Part shown: one piece after another, positions 1 through 11,489 of the stretch | Numbering within the stretch: position 1 is the stretch's first letter | Layout of the letters: each line of letters begins with the position of its first letter | Assembly: GCF_033958435.1 (NCBI RefSeq) | Contig: NC_134139.1 | Span: 202,289,501-202,353,500 of the forward strand | DNA: 64,000 nucleotides | Direction: 5' to 3' | Origin: Carettochelys insculpta | Taxonomy: Eukaryota > Chordata > Testudines > Carettochelyidae | Translations under genes and position numbers: made by a program | The notes under the pieces: generated by a model | Databases searched by the model: none | What the model saw: the letters and a program-made list of their open reading frames with translations, nothing else | What the model was told of the DNA's origin: nothing

Positions 1-36
1 CTGCCCCGGGAGCAAAGGTCTTGTGTTTATCCAGAG

Positions 37-658
37 CCGTGTTTCCCAATGTTATTTGGCCATGGAATCCTTTTCGACTTGAAAGAATTTTGCAGAACCC
101 CATTTCCAGGCTCCACCCCCTCCTGGCCTCCAACCCCCCCATCTCCAGGCTTTACCCGCCTCAGCCCCCAAATCTGGCCCCATCCCCAAGCTTTACCCCC
201 CATTCCAACAACCTGCCTCCCTGACTTAGCCCCTCTCAGCCCCAAACCTGCCTCGGGACTAACCTATCTGGGGTACTGGCTGGGGAGCCTATGCCAGGCG
301 ACCACTTGCCCCCAGTGGAAAGAAGGCTGGCGTGGAGGTGTTCTGCTGGCGGGGATGAGCTGCGCCATGTCCACCAGAGGGGTGTGGCCACTCGTAGGGG
401 GGTGAGTGAGGGGCTCTCTGAGGCTCCCTGCCCGGCCGCTGCTGAAATAACGGAACTAAAGTCAGTTGGTTTAATGGCTGGGTCCCTCCTGCTGCCTTGC
501 TGGTGCTTGAACCGATTACATTTAGTTCTGCTGTTTCAGTGGTGGCAGGGCAGGGAGCTGCAGTGGAGTCCACTGTCGTAATGGAATTGTCTCCAGGAGC
601 CTTATTTTCACTTTGCGGAGCCCTGGGATTCTGCAGAACCCCGTTTGGGAAACACTGA
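37..658. mobile_element. hAT-like non-autonomous DNA transposon, copy 1
   Basis: The ends are inverted versions of each other: the left begins GTGTTTCCCAATG and the right ends TTTGGGAAACAC, a form typical of hAT termini. Just inside each end is a TTTGCAGAACCCC-like stretch. The same left and right halves recur, in opposite orientation, in the element at 9264-11339. An inner segment at about 424-566 is itself an inverted repeat (GCTGAAATAACGGAAC against GTTCTGCTGTTTCAG). No intact transposase frame is present. An 8-bp target duplication is not clean here, so the exact ends are approximate. Confidence 0.65.
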
Positions 659-2279
659 ATCAGGGCGTGGAGGCGGGTGCTTGGCAGCCTGCCCTGTGAG
701 TGCGATCTTTGGAGGTACTGATCATCCGTAGGGCTGAGGTGCAGGGCCCCCATGGATGATGGATTCTAAAGCATGTGCAGGGGCGGTGGAGGGACCCGCA
801 TCTCATTTCACATGGTCCACCCAGCTCTTCTGAGTGCTCAGCAACAATCAGTCATTCCTGATCTGGCTTGTCTTGGTATCTCTGTCCCCGGCTCTGAATC
901 CACAGCCTTTGCCTTAGCCAAGTGTTTCACTCTGCGTGCAGACGCTTGGCTTCCTGTTGAGTGGCACTCCATAGCAGGTGCTCTGGGACAGCAGGTGAAA
1001 TGGAGGCACACTGCAGAAAAAGGAGTGAGTGGAACCTGAGCTCCAAAATATCTCCTACTATCATCCCAGAAATGAAGCCCAGGGTGGAGTTTGCTTTGGT
1101 TTACAAGGGGAAATCCCACCCTGCAGCAGCAGTGCACTGGGTCTGCCTAACCGCGTGAACATTGTCCCTGGTGATGAAGACAGCATGCCTGGATAGGATG
1201 CGCCTGTGACAGGTTCCTCCAGAGGTGCCAGCTGGTACTGGGGTGCCCCTGAGCCACCAGCCTGGGCTCCTTCTTACACTGTCCTGCTGTGACAAGCTGC
1301 AAAGCCCTCTCCAGACTTCAGCACTCCTCTACACCCATATCCCTGGGGCACTTTCATCAGCCCCCATCCAGGCAGGCACACACCCAGCAGCAGCCCCTGC
1401 TTTGGAAGGCTTGAAGGAAGGCCCCTCCCAGCACGTCAGGCAGGTATCCCGACAGCATTGTAAAATTCACCCCCTCCCTCAGTGTGCAGAGGAACATGCG
1501 ACAGCCTGTGAGCCTCTGTTGTGGACGGGGTTAGTTACAATAAAAATAAGTTTATTGATTTACAGCAGCTTGAGCTTCATATAGCGCATAGATCAGCTAC
1601 AAAGAGCAAATTCTCACCCTACGTGAGGAAACGAGCTGGCCGCAAAGCCTTTAGGGGTGAGCTGCGCTGGCTGGCTTGCAGCCTGGGAGTCCCCAGGGAT
1701 TTCATCCACAGGCTGGAAACCACCCTAGCCTAGGTCAAGCACTTCCCCCCGCCCCCATTCAGACTTTATTCCTCAGCCATTTCCAGAAGCCTTCTTGTGT
1801 GGGGCCTGAGGAGCCCCAGCTGATCTCACCCCCTGCCTGAGGCAGCTGCTTCACGGGGTGGGAACTGTTTGTTTCAAAGTTACAGCCTGGGGTGTAGTTC
1901 CCACCCTTAGTTCCCAGATCTGTCTGTGGGAAAACCACTGACCACCCAGGATGGAGTCTGGAGACGTGATCACAACCTGTCGGGCTGTGGGGTCACAGCT
2001 GCCCTGACACAGAGGCTGGGGAAGGCTCATCAGGTGGTAGATAAGCTTCTTCTGAGGGCTGCTGCACCTAGCTATCGAGAAGAGAGGTGGGCAAGCATTT
2101 TTGATGGGGGCCGCTCCCAGAATTTAGTAAGTGGTCAAGGGCCTCACCCTTCTGTGATATAAATGAAGGGGGTTCAGGGCCTGGGAGGGAGGGTGGGAGC
2201 AGAAGGAAGTTTGGAGTAGGAGATTGGGGTGCAAAAGGGGGTGAAGGGCCTGGGAGGGACTTGAGGCACAGCAGGGGGG
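659..2279. other. Unassigned sequence
   Basis: Moderately GC-rich DNA without a convincing exon or recognisable repeat. Short open frames on both strands lack any domain signature and I do not treat them as genes. Confidence 0.4.
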
Positions 2280-2400
2280 TTGACCTGGGGCAGAGGAGTG
2301 GGGTGCAGGAGGAGGTAGAGGGTGTGGGTGGAGGAGGGGGTTGATCTGGGGCAGAGGAGTGGGTGCAGGAGGAGGTAGAGGGTCTGGGCGAGGGTGCGGG
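2280..2400. repeat. Short minisatellite, about 60 bp x 2
   Basis: Two adjacent purine-rich units share TTGAYCTGGGGCAGAGGAGT followed by GGGTGCAGGAGGAGGTAGAGGG. The first is at 2280-2340, the second at 2341-2400. Looser G-rich versions extend left to about 2170. The open frames on the opposite strand are a by-product of the skewed composition. Confidence 0.75.
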
Positions 2401-3811
2401 TGTAGAAGCAGGGTGCACATGGTTTGGATTGTGAGCTGGGGGAGGGATGCAAACATTTCGAGGCAGGGGAGCTGAGGTGCAGGAAGTGTCAGGGTACCAG
2501 GTGCAGGCTCTGGCTGGGAGGCACTTACCTTAGGCAGCTCCTGGCCATCAGCCCAGCAGGACACTCAGGCAGGCTGCCTGCCGGCCACATCCCCACGTGC
2601 CACTCGAAGTGGCTGGCTGCTGGGGCCATGTGTTGCTCTGCACATGGGGGCCCTTCACATGCAGCCTGCTCCACAAGCACACCCCAGGCAGCTCACGCTG
2701 GAAGCTTCCACCCAATGGGAGCTGCGAGAATGTGCTTTGGGGGGGGGGCAGCATGTGAAGGCCCCCTCCCAGGGGCATGGCCTGCAGAGATGCATCTGGC
2801 CCCTGCAGCTGGCTGCTTCGAGCAGCATGTGGAGATAGGGCAGGCAGGGAGCCTACCCCAGGGACCCGCTGGACTGCAGGACGCTGGCAGGCTGGGTTTG
2901 GCCAACGGGCAATATTTTGCCTGACCCTGATATAGAATTAAAGCAGCTTTGCAGTGGACAGCTACCAGCTGGAGCCTGAGGCCCCTGCTCAGGCTCTACT
3001 AGTCCTTAGCTAGGCCCAGTTGTCTTCTGTTTAGGCCCTAAATCAAGTCTCTATCCACCAGCCCCGCAGCTAGGCCTGGGCAGCTTTTGCCCCAGGCTCT
3101 GTGGCTGCAGGAAGTGTTAGGCTACAGCAGCTCTGTGTGGGACATCCTGGTATTCCTCCCTTGGGTATAACGTGTGCTCCCACCGGTTCCCGCCAGCAGC
3201 GGGTTGGCGCCAGATCTGGGTGCCACCATTTCCAGGACGCTGGAGCTCGAGGCTGTCGTGTGGCCCCCACCGCTGTGCATAGAGAGGGGCGGATGGGCAG
3301 TGGCAGCCAACGGAGCTGCGGGCGCATCAGTCCAGCTCTGAAAAGCCAGCACATGGGCATCTGTGCCCAGCCTCTGGCACCCGGGGGTTTGTGCCTCTCG
3401 CTCTTGGCTAGTCGGGTCATAGGCAGGCGGCGTAAAGGGCTGGCTGGGGGAGAGACGCATCCCAGCGATGTGATGAGAGGGGACCACCGGGCTCTGGCAT
3501 TATTCAGATAGTTCCTCAGAAAAGGCCCCTGACTCTCTGCCTCTCACTGCAGCCTCGCAGACCCTGGAGAGCGAGGGAAGGGGGACAGGCAGGTTCCCCA
3601 GGGCGGGTGGGGAATTGTCGGAGGTCCCACAGAGAACTTGTCTCCCTCCCACACCAGCCTCCCATCAGCAGCCAACAGACTCTGACATGTTTCCCACCTC
3701 TTTCCCCTCTTTGCATCTGGCTGGCCCGACGGGAGCCCCCATTGCAGGCCTTGGGCTAGCAAGCCTGGTGTTACCCTGGATTGAGCCCAGGATGGACATG
3801 CTGAGGAACCG
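2401..3811. other. Unassigned sequence
   Basis: No gene, RNA or well-defined repeat recognised. Several overlapping antisense frames of 60-160 codons are low-complexity or proline-rich and show no homology I recognise. Confidence 0.4.
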
Positions 3812-4063
3812 ACGGGTACATCTGCACTGTGATTCGACATCTGCAGCTGGCCTGTACCACTGCCTTGGGCTCAGGGGAAGGGGTGGTTTAACTGCAAGGC
3901 AGACATTTGGGCTTGGGCTGTAGCCTAGGCTCTGGGACCCCCCGGCCTCACAGGGTCTTAGATCCCAGGGTCCAACCTGAGCCCAAAAGTCTACACATCT
4001 CCTTAGCCCGAGTCATCTGGCATGGGCCAGCCGCAGGTGTCTAACGGCTGCATAGACATCCCC
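3812..4063. mobile_element. MITE-like DNA element with GTACATCTGCACTG / GCATAGACATCCC ends
   Basis: The left end (GGGTACATCTGCACTG) and right end (GGCTGCATAGACATCCC) look like diverged inverted termini of the TCTACACTG class that recurs across this window. The interior has no coding capacity. A fragment with similar features is seen near 55775-55880. Confidence 0.45.
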
Positions 4064-5484
4064 AAAGCACTCAGGATGCAGGGAGGCCTGGCAGTCCAGT
4101 CTGCACTTTCCAGACACTGACCATTTGCAGAGCCCCAATGTGCCGGGTCAATGCAGGATTGCTCCCCACAGACTGTGCACCGACCTGGCTACAAATGCCT
4201 CAAGCAACGGGGCTTCCAGCACATCCCCTGGGAGACTTAGATCCCACCTCCAGGTCTCCTGCCCCTCAGCTTCTCTTTCCCATTGTTTATTTCCTTTCCC
4301 CCAGTGACAACCCCTTGTCCCTCCAAACTGTCCCTCTCCTGTCTGGCTCTGCCCCCTGCATGCTCTGGTGACATTCCGCCTGCTGCGGTATGGTCTTATT
4401 TCCTCCTAAAAGACCGCTCATTACCAGGCCTGGGCCAGATTCCGCTGGCTGGGATGGTGGTGTAAATCCAGAAGGACTCCGCTGTGTAATCCGCAGCCCA
4501 CGGGTGATAGGGGAAAAGTCCCAGTAACCCCGGCACTGTCCTGATGTGGCTGCTCACCAATGAGCCAGTGCTGCTCCCTGGCTGGCATTACCCCAACGGC
4601 TGCACTTCTCGAAGGAAGGGCACCCTGCAGCAATTTCACCCGCTCAGCTGCCGGCCAGGCCTGTAGCAGCAACAGAATAGCTCAGATCCTGTCCCTGGAA
4701 AGATTAGCCTGAGCAGGCCCAGCTTGGTTTAGCGAGATCTCTGGCTCCTCTGCCCATCTGTCCTCGGCCCAGCTCAGACCCCATCTAGCTCTCACGGGGG
4801 AGGATGGTGAGTCAGTTGTTTGTTTATTTCTGCAGTGCAGAATGTCAAGGCCCAGATCGTTAGCTGTTCTCCGTGGAGCTACTCCTGCTGAGGATTGGGC
4901 CCCAGGTGGTCTTTTAACAGTGCTGAGAAACAGACAGAGTGCGGAGTGGATGCTTCTCCAGCAGTTGATGAAGGGGAAATCCATTCCAGCGGAGGACAAG
5001 GTTCTTTAGGGGAACCCAAAGCAAAGTGCAGGGAAGTTAGCGCAAAAGAACATGGCAGTGGACAATCAGGAATCTCTTCCTTGCCCTGGAGCCCGCAGCA
5101 TGGGCTTGCAAAGGAAGCCATGACAGAAACCCTGCTGCTCGGGACATTTAGAACAAGCCAGAAGCACATAGTGGAAGGTGCTGTCCTGAACGGACCAAGG
5201 GCCAGCTGGTTCTGTCCCTTCTACCTCTAATAGGCTGCAGCACCACAGGCACTTGCTCAAAGCAACAGAGTTAAGTGTCCACATGCCACGCTAAGGTCCT
5301 GATCAATGGCCAGGGCTTGTACTTGGTAGATAATATAAATGAATAACACTAATCAAAGGGCCTTGTTCATGGACTTGCTGGGTAGGGGATTGTAGAAAAA
5401 CACCAATCGCTACACAAAGGAGGACATGTTTGTTGGTGATAGTTTCATAATTGATCTGGGGACGTTTGTTCCTCCTGTCAAATA

Positions 5485-5597
5485 ATATTACTTAGCTCTT
5501 CCATAGCAGTTTTCATCTCTACATCTCTAAGTGCTTTACAAAGGTCAGTGAATGTTGCTATCCTGTTGTTCAGGCAGGGAAACTGACTCGGAGAGCC
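5485..5597. repeat. Ancient amniote repeat fragment
   Basis: The stretch containing AGCTCTTCCATAGCAG, CTAAGTGCTTTACAAAGG and GGGAAACTGACTCGG resembles an old, widespread tetrapod interspersed repeat (a 'reference to fraction of threshold' style tail). I cannot name the family. The preceding 4064-5484 has no feature I can support. Confidence 0.4.
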
Positions 5598-6025
5598 CTG
5601 GGATGTTTCAAAGGTCCCAAGACCAGAAGGGACCACTGAGGTCATCTAAATTGACCAGCTATGTAAACTAGGCAATAGCACCGCCCCCAGATAATCCCTA
5701 GTACAGCTCTCTTAGGAAAATATCCAGCCTTGCTTTAGAAATTGTCTGCTTAATCTCTGTCACTATTTATTTCTACTCTTCACACATTTGGAGCATGTGA
5801 ACCTTTTCTCTGCTGGACTGAAGCACCCATGATTAAAATATTAGTTTCCCATGTTGGTATTACAGGCTGCCCTCGAGTCACCCCTTCACCTATTCTTTGT
5901 CAAGCTAAGTAGATTGAGTTACTTTAGTCTATCACTCCAAGGCTCATTTTCTAAGGCTTTAGTTACTACCTTCTTTTCTTCCTTTCTTCTCTGGACTCTC
6001 CCCAGTTACCAACATCCTTCTGATC
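5598..6025 (-). mobile_element. CR1 LINE 3' fragment
   Basis: Read on the - strand this is the familiar CR1 3' region; on the + strand it shows ACCAGAAGGGACCACTGAGGTC-like wording followed by the region corresponding to TTCTTCTCTGGACTCTCCCCAG. It is heavily diverged and 5'-truncated, as is usual for CR1. It abuts a CR1 fragment of opposite orientation at 6055. Confidence 0.75.
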
Positions 6026-6054
6026 TTGCTTCCCAGTATGCAGAATGGTGGGAA

Positions 6055-6930
6055 TCATTAAAAGCAAGGGACAGATGATAAGACAGACAACATCTTACTG
6101 CCTCTGTATAAAGCCATGGTACATCCACATCTTGAATATTGCGTGTGGAGGTGGTTGCCCCATGTCAAAAAAGATATATAAGAATTGGAAAAAGTTCAGA
6201 AAAGGGCAAGAAAAATGATTGGGGCATGGAGCGGCTGCTGTATAAGGAGAGATTAATAAGATTTGGACTTTCAAGCTTGGAAAAGAGATGACTTGGCAGG
6301 GATATGGTGAAGATCTATAAAGTAATGATGTGGAGAAAGTAAATAAGGAAAAGATATTTACACTTCCTCATAACACAAGAACTAGGAGTCACCGAATGAA
6401 ATTAAGGAGCAGGAGGTTTAAAACAAACAGGAAGGGTTTTTTTTGAATAAATGGAGGGTGATCTGGGAGTGATGTCACTAAGTCTGGTCTCCTTCCCTCT
6501 TGGAAGGTCCAAGCACAATCCCTGATAGCTTTTTCTTACCTTTGCCCCAGGCCCATAAATGGCCTTCTCAAGGCTTGAGCTCAAAACCCCAGGTTTAACA
6601 AGGCCATGCTCAGATCACTGAGCTATCAGCCCCTGCAGAGCAGAGCTAACCTGTGGAACTCCTTGCCAGAAGAGGTTGCGAAGACCAAGACAAAAACAAG
6701 GTTCAAAAAAGAGCTGGAGAAATGCATGGAGGAGAGGACCATCAAAGGCTATTAGCCAGCATGGGCAGGGATGGTGTCCCTAGCCTCTGTTTGCCAGAAG
6801 CTGGAAATGGATGACAAGGGATGGATTGTTTGATGGTTACCCCAGGACACCGAGCACTGGCCAAAGACAGGATACTGGGCTAGCTGAATCTTTAGTCTGT
6901 CCCAGTATGGGTATTCTTGAGCGGAGGCCA
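6055..6930 (+). mobile_element. CR1/L3-type LINE fragment, interrupted by a SINE
   Basis: The + strand carries the region just after the reverse-transcriptase gene of CR1-type LINEs (GGTTGCCCCATGTCAAAAAAG, then AACACAAGAACTAGGAGTCACC), continues after a break at GTGGAACTCCTTGCCAGAAGAGG, and ends near CTGTCCCAGTATGGGTATTCTTG, the 3' terminus of this LINE type. The break at about 6428-6640 is an inserted SINE. No intact protein frame remains. Confidence 0.75.
6428..6640 (-). mobile_element. tRNA-derived SINE (turtle type), inserted in CR1
   Basis: The reverse complement begins CTGATAGCTCAGTGATCTGAG, an A-box-like tRNA start, followed by a B-box-like GGTTTTGAGCTCAAGCC and the common CTTGAGAAGGCCATTTA block. 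The same blocks occur in the SINEs at 24139, 33085 and 51785. It separates two halves of a single CR1 copy, so it is the younger insertion. Confidence 0.7.
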
Positions 6931-7265
6931 CCGGAACTGGACATAGGATTTGGGGAGCAATCACACGAATGCCAAATATGGAGAGCAAATAGCCTCTCTA
7001 CTGCTTGCCCAAGGTCACAGAGCAAAGCAAGGCCTGTCCATTGGACCAGGCAGCCTGTGACGGGCAGCGAGCTCAGGCCAAGCAGACACCACAGAGTCGT
7101 GTTGGCAAAAGCAGCTGTGGGCGGAAAACAGCGGAGATGCACCCACTGCAATGCCACTCCGGGCGCCAGAACCCTCCCGTTCTAGTGACAAATAAAACCA
7201 CCTAGAGTGGGGCTTTTAGTGCAAAAGTGTTGTTGATTAAGTGGCCGTGGAGATGTGGCTGTTCA

Positions 7266-7450
7266 CTGGCTGGGTCTACACTACAAAAATACCTTCAAAG
7301 TTGCTTACTTCCAAGTACAAATTCAAAGTAAGCCCCTTCGAAGCTGAGCGTCTACACACACTCTATTTTGAAGTAAGGGAAAACGTGTGTAGACTCTCTG
7401 CTGGCTACTTTGACAAAGTGCCTAACTTCAAAGCTAGTTCCTAGCGTCGA
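7266..7450. mobile_element. MITE end, same family as 57513-58223
   Basis: Begins GGGTCTACACTAC and contains paired words such as CTTCGAAGC, GCGTCTACACACA and GTGTGTAGAC. The order matches the left end of the element at 57513, although this copy has lost most CpG sites, suggesting it is older. The right end may lie further right (7451-8600 is unassigned), but I cannot define it. Confidence 0.55.
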
Positions 7451-8627
7451 CGCGCATTATGTCACCATATCTGGCCTCTGCCAGTATCCCAAGCTGCCCG
7501 CTGGGCTCACTATTTTGAACTCAGCTGCCGCACCCACAGGTGTGCACTTCTCCCCCTTATGAGCTCTGGGAGGCTTTGCCATTCCTTGGCAGGAGTTGCA
7601 GACAGAGCTGCTGCGGATGCCACTCAGGGCTGTTAAGGCAGCTGGGGGAGAAGTTGAATCACAGAACCATAGGCAGGCAGGCAGGCAGAGCCGGCTGCAG
7701 CTGCAGGAGGGGCTGGAGAGGCTGCCGAGCTGTGCAGAGCCAGGAGGCTGCTGTGAGGGGGACAGCATTCAGGCTGTTTTTTGAATTCAAAGAGCATGCT
7801 CACACACTCCCCCAACACACACACATACACCCTGGGCCAATTCCTACCTCCACCTCCATCAGAGTTTGGTCCCACTCGGAGTGCTCGGCCAGCTCCGGAG
7901 AACGGGTGTCCTCCGGGTAGGTAGCAGCTGGCAGGGCCGGCCAGTTGGGCATCTCCACGTCATTTGGGTAGTGTGCGGGTGGCAGGACCATGGGCTCTGG
8001 CAGGTCCGAGGCCTTGGCGTTGTGGGCGGCAGGCAGGGCTCCAGGTTTGCACCTGTCTAGGTCCCCGGGGTAGCTGGCTACAGGTGGGCTCTCAGGCTCC
8101 AGCAGGACCTTGGGGCAGGGGGTTCACCTCAAGCCCAAAGGCTCCAGTAGATCAGGAAAGTCTGGGTACCTGGCAAACGTGAAGCTGGGCTATGGTCCTC
8201 TGGGCTGGTCAGGGCAGCTGGCTGGTGGGTCTCGCCAGCCTGGCAGTCCCCCAGCTCCAGCTCCCAGAGGCCTGGTCAGAGTCCTCTGCCCTGCTCAGAG
8301 GCCAGCCTTTTAATGAGCCTTGAGCCCCACCCCTGGTCCTTCTGGCCCCAGGTGCTGCTCTCTGGGGTGCGGAGCACAGGTGTTCTGGGCCTGCCCGCCA
8401 AGGTCTCTGGGAGGTCTCCTCCACCTCTGACTCAGGGGGTGGCCACTGCACCTCACTACAAGCATCTTCAGAGTTTGAATGTGCCACCTGCTGTTGCTGA
8501 ACTGGAGCTCACCTGACAGAGGAGAGCAGGGGGGTTAGTCAGCTGTGGTCAGAACAAGAGACAGCTTCTTGCAGGAACCCAGACCCATGCTGTGACTTTC
8601 TCAATACACAGAAGCATCCTGCCTTAA

Positions 8628-8908
8628 GGTTGTCTTCACTACATGGAAGATTGACCTGCTCTGGGTTGATCTTCCGGGGTTTGGTTTTGTGTGCCTGGTA
8701 GGGACTCACAAAATGGAACTGTGTGGGCTTGGCAGTCGATCCCTGTACCCCTCGATATCTCATGGAGTAAGGGTGGTAACTCTCCCATTGACCTCCTGCA
8801 ATGAGGACAGCTAGGTAGGTTGATTGCAGATAATTCTAGCTACACAATTGCTGTTGATAGAATTGCCTAGCTACAATCGACTTTAATGTCTCGTGTAGAT
8901 CTGGCCTC
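8628..8908. mobile_element. MITE of the GTCTACACTAG/GTCGA family
   Basis: Left end GTCTTCACTACATGG..., right end ...TCTCGTGTAGATCTGGCC; interior words GATTGACCTGCTCTGGG, CTCCCATTGACCTCC and AATCGACTTTAATG. Related copies at 15789-16067 and 17104-17357 share the order of these blocks. No coding capacity. Confidence 0.6.
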
Positions 8909-9255
8909 TGAGCAAGGAGGTGCTAATCCCTATGAAACATCTCTGGTGAGTCCATCTGCCTGCACCACCAGGCATGGTTCTGGCCACAGCGCTACCACAA
9001 ATGTATTGACTCACTAGAGGGGAGTTAGAGAAGGGCCAAAAAGGAGCTAACTGGGGGCAGGGAGGCATGGCTGTGAGGGGGACAAAGAGAACAAAAGCTA
9101 CATAGCTTTGCTCACTGGCTGCTAGTGCTGAGCCGTGGGACCTGGGGCATCTGATGGGGGCTCAAGGCAGAATGGAGAAAAACAGGCCTGAACAGACAAG
9201 AGCTGGAATGGGCACGTCCTGTAACAGGATCCGTGGTGTTGGACATGGAAAAGAT

Positions 9256-9263
9256 GGGTTAGA
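9256..9263. repeat. Left 8-bp target-site duplication of hAT-like element
   Basis: GGGTTAGA here matches GGGTTAGA at 11340-11347 exactly. An 8-bp duplication is the hallmark of hAT-superfamily insertion. Confidence 0.75.
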
Positions 9264-9434
9264 ACCGTATTTCCCAGGTGGAGTTTCATGGAACCCTGCA
9301 GCTCCGCAAACTTAAAATAAGGGTTCCACAAGAAAATGATCAGGGGTCAGCAACCTGCAGCTCCATGAGGCTCTAAGGAATCATCTGGGGCTCCAGATGT
9401 TGCCACTGCTGAGTCCTCTGTGGCTCCCTGCCCT

Positions 9435-10692
9435 AGTAGTAGGCATCCTTCAGTCTGCGCCCTTTATAGTTTCAATTGAGGGCTTCATTTACAGCGTCTA
9501 CTGTGACTATGAAGACCCACACAAGAGTGACAGTCCTTGCTGCATCTCTTGCAGATGTGGCGGGTGTCTGGCAAGTCCTTAGTGTGCTTTCTGTGCGCTC
9601 GCTTCTCCTCTGCTAGCTGTCTGATCCTCATCTCGCCCTTCTGAAGGCCCTTGTGTAACCCCTGCCTCCATCTGCTGCAGTCGTCTGCTAGTTCTTCCCA
9701 GTTGTCCAGATCGATGTCTACCTCTCTGAGGTCTCTCTCGCAGACATCTTTGTAGCACAACTGGGGGCGTCCGGGAGGTCTTTTGCCAGAGGCTAGCTCA
9801 CCATACAGGATGTCTTTTGGAATCCTTCCATCATTCATCCTGTGGATGTGGCCAAGCCAGTGGAGCCGATGCTGCCTGAGGAGGGTGTGCATGGTTGGGA
9901 TTCCAGCTTGCTCGAGGACGGCGGTGTTGGTCACTCTGTCCTTCCATGATATTCCAAGGATGCGCCTGAGGCAGTGCAAGTGGAAGACCTTCAGCCTCTT
10001 TTCCTGGCAGTCATACAGGGTCCAAGTCTCGGAGCCATAAAGCAGGGTGCTGAGGATGCAGGCTCTGTAGACTTGAATTTTGGTGTGAGTGTGCAGCTTG
10101 TTGTTATTCCACACTCTCTTGCTGAGTCTGGACAGAGTTGTGGCCGCTTTTCCGATCCTCCTATTTAGCTCAGCATCCAACAACAGGATGTCAGTGATGG
10201 TGGACCCGAGGTAAACAAACTGCTCCACAAGATAGGCCGTCCTCCATGGTTACTCAAGATGATCCAGTTGTTCCACAAAGACATGAGAGGAGCCATCCAA
10301 TATGACAGCGCATTATCGGATGCTTTCAGAATCAGGAGCGGCGTCAAACAAGGATGTGTGCTTGCTCCGACATTGTTCGGGATCTTCTTCACACTCCTCC
10401 TGAAGCATGCCTTTGGGTCTTCAACAGAGGGCATCTTGCTGCACACAAGATCTGATGGGAAACTATTTAACCTTGCAAGGCTGAAAGCTAAGTCTAAGGT
10501 GAGGGAAGGCCTCGTCAGAGACATGCTGTTCGCAGACGATGCTGCTGTCGTGTCACACACAGAAGACCAGCTTCAAAAACTGCTGGATCAGTTCTCCAAA
10601 GCGTGCAAGGACTTTGGGCTTACCATCAGCCTAAAGAAGACAAACGTACTCGGTCAGGATGTTGCTGAATCCCCATCAATCAGCACTGACAA
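9435..10692 (-). mobile_element. Non-LTR retrotransposon with twin-priming inversion
   Basis: The 3' half reads on the - strand from about 10216 down to 9435 and keeps a long open frame (10210-9485, about 240 codons) for the C-terminal part of the reverse-transcriptase polyprotein: FVYLGSTITD, ILSTLLYGSETW, RRILGISWKDRVTN, and a Cys/His-rich end (HICKRCSKDC...HSHSRRC). The upstream part (10217-10692) is inverted and encodes, on the + strand, RSGVKQGCVLAP and the FADDAAVVSHTEDQL catalytic box. Direct repeats CTCCCTGCCCT (9424-9434) and CTCCCTGTCCT (10693-10703) flank it. Clade uncertain: an RTE/I-like LINE, not CR1. Not functional because of truncation and inversion. Confidence 0.85.
10217..10692 (+). 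pseudogene. Inverted 5' segment of the LINE reverse-transcriptase gene
   Basis: Open on the + strand from about 10229: MIQLFHKDMRGAIQYD, then GVKQGCVLAPTLFGIFF and LFADDAAVVSHTED, the RT palm motifs with the two catalytic aspartates (FADD). It stops at the words for SISTDN. In the related copy at 44289-45787 the next codons are the ones that begin the - strand segment at 10216, with only about 27 nucleotides missing between them. Confidence 0.8.
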
Positions 10693-11489
10693 CTCCCTGT
10701 CCTGCCACCGCTGAAACAGCAGAACTAAATTTAATGGCCGACAGGGCGGCGGGAGGGATCCGGCCATTGAACCAATGGAATGGAGTTCTGTTATTTCAGT
10801 GGCGGCAGGGCAGGCACCCGCAGAGACCCCCTCACTCACAAAGTAGCCAGTGCATGTGCAGTGGGAGTGGGGTCTCTGCCACATGGGCTGCGAGTCAGTT
10901 CCACTCAAGGGGGTGCCAATGGCTGTCTGGAAGGGGAGCCAGGTATGTCCTGCAGTTCCTGCGTCATCCTCACCTTTCATTGGCTGTGACTGGCCTCTTG
11001 TGTTGCCGTAAGGCAGCCAATGAAATCAGGCCCTTGGGACTAGAGTCAGAGGAGCAGCGGTGGCAAAGGTAGGTTTGTCCGCTGTGTTGGGTGAGGTAAT
11101 GGGAGGAGCTAACTCAGGCAGAGTTTGTTCAGGCGGGGGTAGGCTGGGGGCCTCTTTCAGTGGAAGGGTGAGTCCCGGGGGGCCAGTTTGGGGCTGAAGT
11201 GGATTAATCCTGGGGCTGAGGGGCCAGGTTTGGGGCTGAGAAGGGTTAAGCCATATACAAGACTCACTGTTATTAGGGGTTCCACAAAATTATTTCAAAT
11301 TCAAAACGGTTCCGTGGTCAGATGAAACTGGGAAGCACTGGGTTAGATTACCTCGTCCATCTCCCTGGGATCCACCACAGGATAGGTCTGAAAGGAGTCT
11401 GTCTAGTGGTTTGTCCGGTCTAGTCTAAATGTCCCAGTCCCATCCCTGGGGAATCCCAGACTCGCTGAAGGTCAGAGGTGTAGAAGTGC

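Larger units (their letters stand above)
9264..11339. mobile_element. hAT-like non-autonomous element, copy 2, carrying a nested LINE
   Basis: The left end ACCGTATTTCCCAGG and the right end CTGGGAAGCACT are inverted partners, and exact 8-bp duplications GGGTTAGA flank the element. The subterminal GGAACCCTGCAGCTCCGC and its partner near 11280 match the corresponding parts of the copy at 37-658. Removing the LINE at 9435-10692 leaves an element of about 0.8 kb. No transposase frame is present, so it must have been mobilised in trans. Confidence 0.75.
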
